Shown here piece by piece: positions 59,913 to 64,000 of a stretch of DNA of 64,000 nucleotides. The notes under the pieces are model-generated. The model ran no database searches, was not told the DNA's origin, and saw nothing but the letters and a program-made list of their open reading frames with translations. The position numbers and the translations under genes were made by a program. The first letter of the stretch is position 1. Each line of letters begins with the position of its first letter. The stretch lies in NCBI GenBank assembly GCA_934402315.1, contig CAKRTS010000012.1:1-64000 (forward strand), in the 5' to 3' direction. Source of the DNA: an uncultured Acetatifactor sp. (GTDB lineage Bacteria > Bacillota > Clostridia > Lachnospirales > Lachnospiraceae).

Positions 59913-62546
59913 CTAATCTCTTTTTATTTTTACCCACAATGCTGCATCATCCAGATCGCCGCAGACAATGGCCTCTCCGATTCTCAGTCTTGGAATAATT
60001 CCAACCTGCTCTTCGGACAATGACATACTTGCCGCCACCTCCGCCGCATCATCCGCCGCGGTCAGCCGATGAATGATTTTGTAATTCGTATTTTTTATTG
60101 CGTCCGGTATCAGTCTGGTCGGCACCTGATCCACGATAATCAGACCCTGTCCGTAGCTGCGGATTTCCGACAGAATATTGGTAAACATCTCCGCCGATAC
60201 CTTCTGGGGATTACCGCTTCCGCCGATGTCCATTTCCGGTTTTTGCAACAGATTGTGCGCCTCTTCAATCAGGGTTAAATGCAACAGCTTATTTTCATTT
60301 GCCTTCGCCCTGTAGGCAGCGTCATAGCTGAACGCCGAATTCCGGTACTCGTAAAGAGCCACAACGAGGAACGACATAAGCATTGCCTTGTCCTTTGTTC
60401 CGATCATCCGGCTTAAATTAATCACTGTTTTATGGTTGAACAACCGGTCGTAATCCACCGATTTGCGCACATTCAGAATACTTCCTCTCTTCCCGCGCAC
60501 CAGATAGTTAAAGCGGGTGTCCAGAGCCGCCGCAATGTCATTCTGGACCTTCTTATCATAATTGCGCTCTTCCAACACCTTTCTTGCCACGGCAAGCAGA
60601 CCGTCAAGCTTCGGATATTCCATTTTCTGATCTGTCGATTCCTTCTGGAAATCCTCTCCGAAATATTGGCTCATAAAGCGGTAAACCGTCTCGTCGATCA
60701 GCACCGGCAGGACATCCGAAGAGGGAATGCTGGCGTTAATAATGGTTACCACCTGCTCATAGCGGGACATCAGGTCGACGGGGGCGCCCTTGATCGCTGC
60801 CGGTTCAAACGGGTTAATCTTCAGCTTGCGCATCCGGTAACCGTCCAATTCCTCAACTCCCGGCATGTAGATGTCGTATTTCCTTTCCTCCTTTTCCGCC
60901 TCGGACAACGTGGTATCTTCATCGATCCGCTTGTTATATGCAATCGCCCAGCGCACATAGTCATCCTTAGCCGGCTCGATAATCAGGCTGGGAATTTTTC
61001 TGGCATCCGCCTCCGCCAGAAATTTCTTACAGGTAGTCGATTTTCCGCTTCCGGTACAGCCTGCTACCAGCGCGTGACGCACCAGCGCATCCGGATTCAT
61101 GCGGTAAAGCTTATTCTGCACAATTCCCATATCCATGATATGCCCGATCTCCATGGCATCCCTGCCCACCTGCTCGGCAGGGTTTGTGGCAAAGCGCACC
61201 GCCGTCTTGGAAAAGCGGATACCCGGCACATCCTTTCGAGGCAGCGCCGTCGCAATGGCAAGCTCCTCCGTGTTTAACGGCGTACTGATATAGTTAAAGC
61301 ACTCTCCGAAGGGATGCTTTACCTTAAACGGCAGCAGCTGAAAATCCTTTACCAGCCGCAGTCCCTGCTCCCCGTGCAGAAGATTTGCCCGCACAGGCTC
61401 TATGTAGCTGTTTTCTCCGGCATAGACAGATTTCAGAATGCCAAGCACTGTCCGCACATCATTGTCTGTCCGCGCCAGCACATAGACACCCGTATTCCAG
61501 AATCCAAGATTCCGTCCGCGGCGCATACGGTCTTCATAGATTTCCAAGGCATTTTCTATGTATTGTGCCGACTTATTCAGCCAGTCTACGGATATACTCT
61601 GCCCCTGATTTGCAGACTGGCTTTTACTCATGCTTGTACTAATGCCAGTGCCTTGTATTTTAATAGGACGAGCCTTGCCATGTGCGCCATCAAGCGTTCC
61701 TAATTTCAATGACGCTTCCACAGTGGAGCTCTGCGATGCCGACACCCCGGCATTTCTGCCTGCCACGGTTTTTACCATGGAATGTACCGCTTCGGTCTGT
61801 CTGCGCACACGATGGATAATTTCGTTCAGTTCTCTCTCCTCAATGGGCTGGGAGACTACCATGACCGCATAATCCGTTCCCTCGTTGGCTTCCCCTTTAA
61901 ATCCAAAGGCAAGCGCATCCATCGTCTGCGCCTCCTCACCCCTGCCATGCTCTCTGGGGGAAGGCACGCCCGTGATGGTACCGTAGGAGCAAAATTCCTC
62001 CAGCCGCTCCGTTATCAGGGAATTACTGTCCGCTTCACTGAGGCTCTCCACCTCCATCCCGGGAATCGCCGCGCTGGTTGCCTGCTTAACCTGCCGGATC
62101 GCCTGCTCCGCATCCATTCCGTTCTCCCCTGTTGTGACACCGAAATAGATACCGGTTCCGCCATCCATCCGGAGAAGCAGAAAGACAAAGCGGTTGCCCC
62201 AGACATTGAAGGTTGCCAGTGCATTCTGCCAGTAAGACAGCAGATCCAGAAGCTGCCCGCCCGTCGGGTTTACCGGAATGCGTAAAAGCTGAAGCCATGT
62301 AACCTTCTGTAACACCATTTTTGACTCATCATATTTCATGTTCTGATTCAGTCCATACAGATAAATTCTCTCTAAATCGCTTTCTATCGCACCAAGTCTC
62401 GGCTGAATCTGGCTGACAAGCATTTTCCTTCCATTCTCCATGGAAGCGGCATTTTCTATTTCATCCGGCAGGGTCTGCTGCATCAAATCCATTCGCTTTG
62501 TCATGCCATTAGCAGGAATATTTTTCTTTTTATTTTGATTTGCCAT
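59913..62546 (-). CDS. HerA/DUF87-like ATPase
   Basis: An 877-residue P-loop ATPase. Walker A is GCTGSGKSTT near residue 497, followed by IIEPAKDDYV, the HerA-type acidic motif. Walker B is LTLIEEAHNLL near residue 757. YGQGLIIVDQVPTRL and NTNYKIIHRL are the sensor and arginine-type motifs of HerA/VirB4-like pumps. The long N-terminal half (about 1-470), with a Ser-rich stretch (GISTSMSKSQSANQG), is unfamiliar. Such ATPases form hexamers that translocate DNA or protein. It overlaps the upstream membrane-protein gene by 17 bases. The role in this setting is unknown. Confidence 0.8.
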   Translation of the reverse strand: MANQNKKKNIPANGMTKRMDLMQQTLPDEIENAASMENGRKMLVSQIQPRLGAIESDLERIYLYGLNQNMKYDESKMVLQKVTWLQLLRIPVNPTGGQLLDLLSYWQNALATFNVWGNRFVFLLLRMDGGTGIYFGVTTGENGMDAEQAIRQVKQATSAAIPGMEVESLSEADSNSLITERLEEFCSYGTITGVPSPREHGRGEEAQTMDALAFGFKGEANEGTDYAVMVVSQPIEERELNEIIHRVRRQTEAVHSMVKTVAGRNAGVSASQSSTVEASLKLGTLDGAHGKARPIKIQGTGISTSMSKSQSANQGQSISVDWLNKSAQYIENALEIYEDRMRRGRNLGFWNTGVYVLARTDNDVRTVLGILKSVYAGENSYIEPVRANLLHGEQGLRLVKDFQLLPFKVKHPFGECFNYISTPLNTEELAIATALPRKDVPGIRFSKTAVRFATNPAEQVGRDAMEIGHIMDMGIVQNKLYRMNPDALVRHALVAGCTGSGKSTTCKKFLAEADARKIPSLIIEPAKDDYVRWAIAYNKRIDEDTTLSEAEKEERKYDIYMPGVEELDGYRMRKLKINPFEPAAIKGAPVDLMSRYEQVVTIINASIPSSDVLPVLIDETVYRFMSQYFGEDFQKESTDQKMEYPKLDGLLAVARKVLEERNYDKKVQNDIAAALDTRFNYLVRGKRGSILNVRKSVDYDRLFNHKTVINLSRMIGTKDKAMLMSFLVVALYEYRNSAFSYDAAYRAKANENKLLHLTLIEEAHNLLQKPEMDIGGSGNPQKVSAEMFTNILSEIRSYGQGLIIVDQVPTRLIPDAIKNTNYKIIHRLTAADDAAEVAASMSLSEEQVGIIPRLRIGEAIVCGDLDDAALWVKIKRD

Positions 62547-63195
62547 TCTTTTTCTTTAGCTCTCCTTCTAATTCATCCTTTTCTGTTTTGCTAGTCTGCA
62601 GATCTTGATTAAGTACCTTAATTAAATTCTTGATGCCTATACTCAAATTACCCAGCAAATCGAGTCTCTCCTGCACTGCATTTCTCTCCAATTCCTGTCT
62701 CTCCGCCAGTTCTCTTCGGAAACCTTTGAGCTCTCTGATGCACATTATCTTTTTTTCATCAAAAATTTTCTGTTTTTCTAACTGTAAAATTCTTTTTTCT
62801 GTTTTGGCCTCTTTGGCTTTTTTGCCTCCCACGACCCCAGCGACCGTACCCACAGCGGCTGTGCCAGCCGCTGCTGCAAGAGTCACAGGAAACATACCTG
62901 CTGCAAGACTTGTAGACAGAATAAGAGGTATCGCTGACCCCAGGTGCAACACACCCGCTACTCCCGCTGCTCCTGCTGCCGTTCCCGCAACCCCTGCTGT
63001 CACTCCCGCAACACCCTTACCTATAGCCGCGGCTTTTTGCTTCCGTATTTCTTTATCAATTGCCATTGCCAGTGGGCTATCCTGCAATACCATCTGTTCA
63101 TTATTTAATGCCTCTTCCACCGCTGTTCTAAATTGGTTCATCTTCGCGTCCAAGGCTTCTTCTTTTTCATAAATATAATTATATTTTTTCTTCAC
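62530..63195 (-). CDS. Coiled-coil protein with a glycine/alanine-rich membrane hairpin
   Basis: The 221-residue protein has a helical N-terminus (to about 55). A strongly hydrophobic Gly/Ala/Val hairpin follows (GVAGVTAGVAGTAAGAAGV to VGTVAGVVGGKK, about 58-125). A long charged coiled coil (about 130-221) ends in a Lys-rich tail. It probably anchors in the membrane and could recruit the ATPase encoded next. GTG 63195 lies after GGGAG. First gene of the operon. No family recognised. Confidence 0.65.
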   Translation of the reverse strand: MKKKYNYIYEKEEALDAKMNQFRTAVEEALNNEQMVLQDSPLAMAIDKEIRKQKAAAIGKGVAGVTAGVAGTAAGAAGVAGVLHLGSAIPLILSTSLAAGMFPVTLAAAAGTAAVGTVAGVVGGKKAKEAKTEKRILQLEKQKIFDEKKIMCIRELKGFRRELAERQELERNAVQERLDLLGNLSIGIKNLIKVLNQDLQTSKTEKDELEGELKKKNGKSK

Positions 63196-63265
63196 CTTTC
63201 CGTTTCTCCCGTTTATCTATTATTTTTCGACGGACTCTTCATCCATACAGCTTCCCATAGTATCT

Positions 63266-63305
63266 GAAAAGCCCACATATCTGCCTCACGGCAGAAATGT
63301 GGGCT
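63266..63305 (-). terminator. Terminator of the LysM gene
   Basis: The stem AGCCCACATTTCTGCC/GGCAGATATGTGGGCT with a four-base loop is followed on the minus strand by TTTTC. It separates the LysM gene from the ATPase operon. Confidence 0.85.
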
Positions 63306-63311
63306 CCCGCT

Positions 63312-64000
63312 CTAGTTCACATTCAGTTTCTGTCCCGGATAAATCAGGTTCGGATTTTTCACCTGCGGATTCTTCTGGAGCAGCTCCGCAACCGAGAGAT
63401 GATTCCGGCGCGCAATGCGGCTGAGCGTGTCTCCCGCCTTCACCGTATAGACACTTCCGGAAAACCATTCCTTCTCTGTCGGCTTTACCGCTGTCACGGT
63501 CACGGCATACTCCCCGCCCTGCTTCAGCGCAAGCATCGCCTGTCCGTTCTCCGTAATCTTGAAGGAACCGCAGTATTCCAGCTGCTTTCTGCCCGCATGA
63601 TAGCGGTAGAAATTCGCATAGCTTCCTGCATTTTCGGAACCCATATTCACATGCAGATTTACCGGCACAGCAAAGCTTCCGGTATCTCTGACCTCAAACT
63701 GTCTGTATGTCACAGCCTGCTTCGCCAGAAGAACCTCGTTCGGAATCTGTCTTGCCTTGCTGTCTGCTGTCAGGTCAAGCACCTGCAGTCCCGAAAGATT
63801 TGTGTCATTCAGATCCTTTCCGCTGACGCTCAGGGCAATTCCATCTCCCTGCTGTATTGCCAGCGTAACATCCGTTCCCTTCAATGCCTGCAGCACATCC
63901 GAAGGAATTCTCGTCTCACCGTATGCGCGCACATTGACATTTTTATCCTTCAGCTGCAGATTGCCCAGCATGCCCTTGACATTTGACCACACGATAGGTG
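63312..64000 (-). CDS. LysM-domain protein, C-terminal part (runs off the window)
   Basis: The last 229 residues of a larger protein are visible. The C-terminus is one LysM domain (YTVKAGDTLSRIARRNHLSV to LIYPGQKLNV), which binds peptidoglycan or chitin-type glycans. The preceding part (VRAYGETRIPSDVLQAL, FEVRDTGSFAVPVNLHV) is a beta-rich domain, probably extracellular, with no name I can give. The frame continues upstream past 64000, so the start and any signal peptide are outside. Confidence 0.85.
   Translation of the reverse strand, partial: PIVWSNVKGMLGNLQLKDKNVNVRAYGETRIPSDVLQALKGTDVTLAIQQGDGIALSVSGKDLNDTNLSGLQVLDLTADSKARQIPNEVLLAKQAVTYRQFEVRDTGSFAVPVNLHVNMGSENAGSYANFYRYHAGRKQLEYCGSFKITENGQAMLALKQGGEYAVTVTAVKPTEKEWFSGSVYTVKAGDTLSRIARRNHLSVAELLQKNPQVKNPNLIYPGQKLNVN

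Overview
The window looks like chromosomal DNA of a spore-former-type anaerobic Firmicute, most likely a member of the Lachnospiraceae (Clostridia). The reasons are the SCIFF peptide with its radical-SAM maturase, the core gene order murE-priA-def-fmt-Zn peptidase-rsmB-rlmN-PP2C phosphatase-PASTA kinase-rsgA, a DAP-type MurE motif, and strong Shine-Dalgarno sites throughout. Almost everything is transcribed on the minus strand. No rRNA, tRNA or CRISPR array was seen.

Region 1 (about 1-9,500) is AT-rich accessory DNA. It holds an IS4-type transposase broken by a nonsense codon, a small gene start cut off next to it, a DUF3990/DUF3791-like toxin-antitoxin pair, and a 24-codon tail that reads like the end of a type I restriction specificity gene. 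Next come a polysaccharide deacetylase with two ABC exporter subunits, a GNAT acetyltransferase with a methyltransferase, and a second GNAT. The last three units are separated by copies of one long, imperfectly palindromic repeat, a cassette-like layout.

Region 2 (9.5-20 kb) has an M56 (BlaR1-like) sensor gene with BlaI-like operators but no blaI, a GH31 alpha-xylosidase, one normal and one internally shortened MATE transporter, a chemotaxis receptor and a GH28 pectin-type hydrolase.

Region 3 (20-33 kb) is the housekeeping cluster for cell wall, translation and signalling. Region 4 (33-39 kb) holds secDF, the SCIFF maturase and peptide, a small membrane protein and a CNNM/CorC transporter.

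Region 5 (39-48 kb) is a phosphate regulon: pstSCAB-phoU, a Na/Pi cotransporter and the PhoB/PhoR pair. Arrays of 11-bp-spaced Pho boxes lie before pstS and before the cotransporter gene.

Region 6 (47.8-51 kb) is the most striking part. A 2.6-kb element with a large serine recombinase sits inside a leaderless N-acetylmuramoyl-L-alanine amidase gene, exactly at the zinc-binding AGHGGA motif. It is bounded by a perfect 15-bp direct repeat, and excision would restore a 177-codon amidase in frame. The ribosome-binding site of that amidase lies in the stem of a terminator-like hairpin.

Region 7 (51-64 kb) has a heterodimeric ABC exporter, a phosphopantetheinyl transferase, aspS-hisS, and then a tightly packed operon of unknown function: a glycine-rich membrane/coiled-coil protein, a HerA-like ATPase and three small helical proteins. 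A LysM protein at the window edge precedes it.
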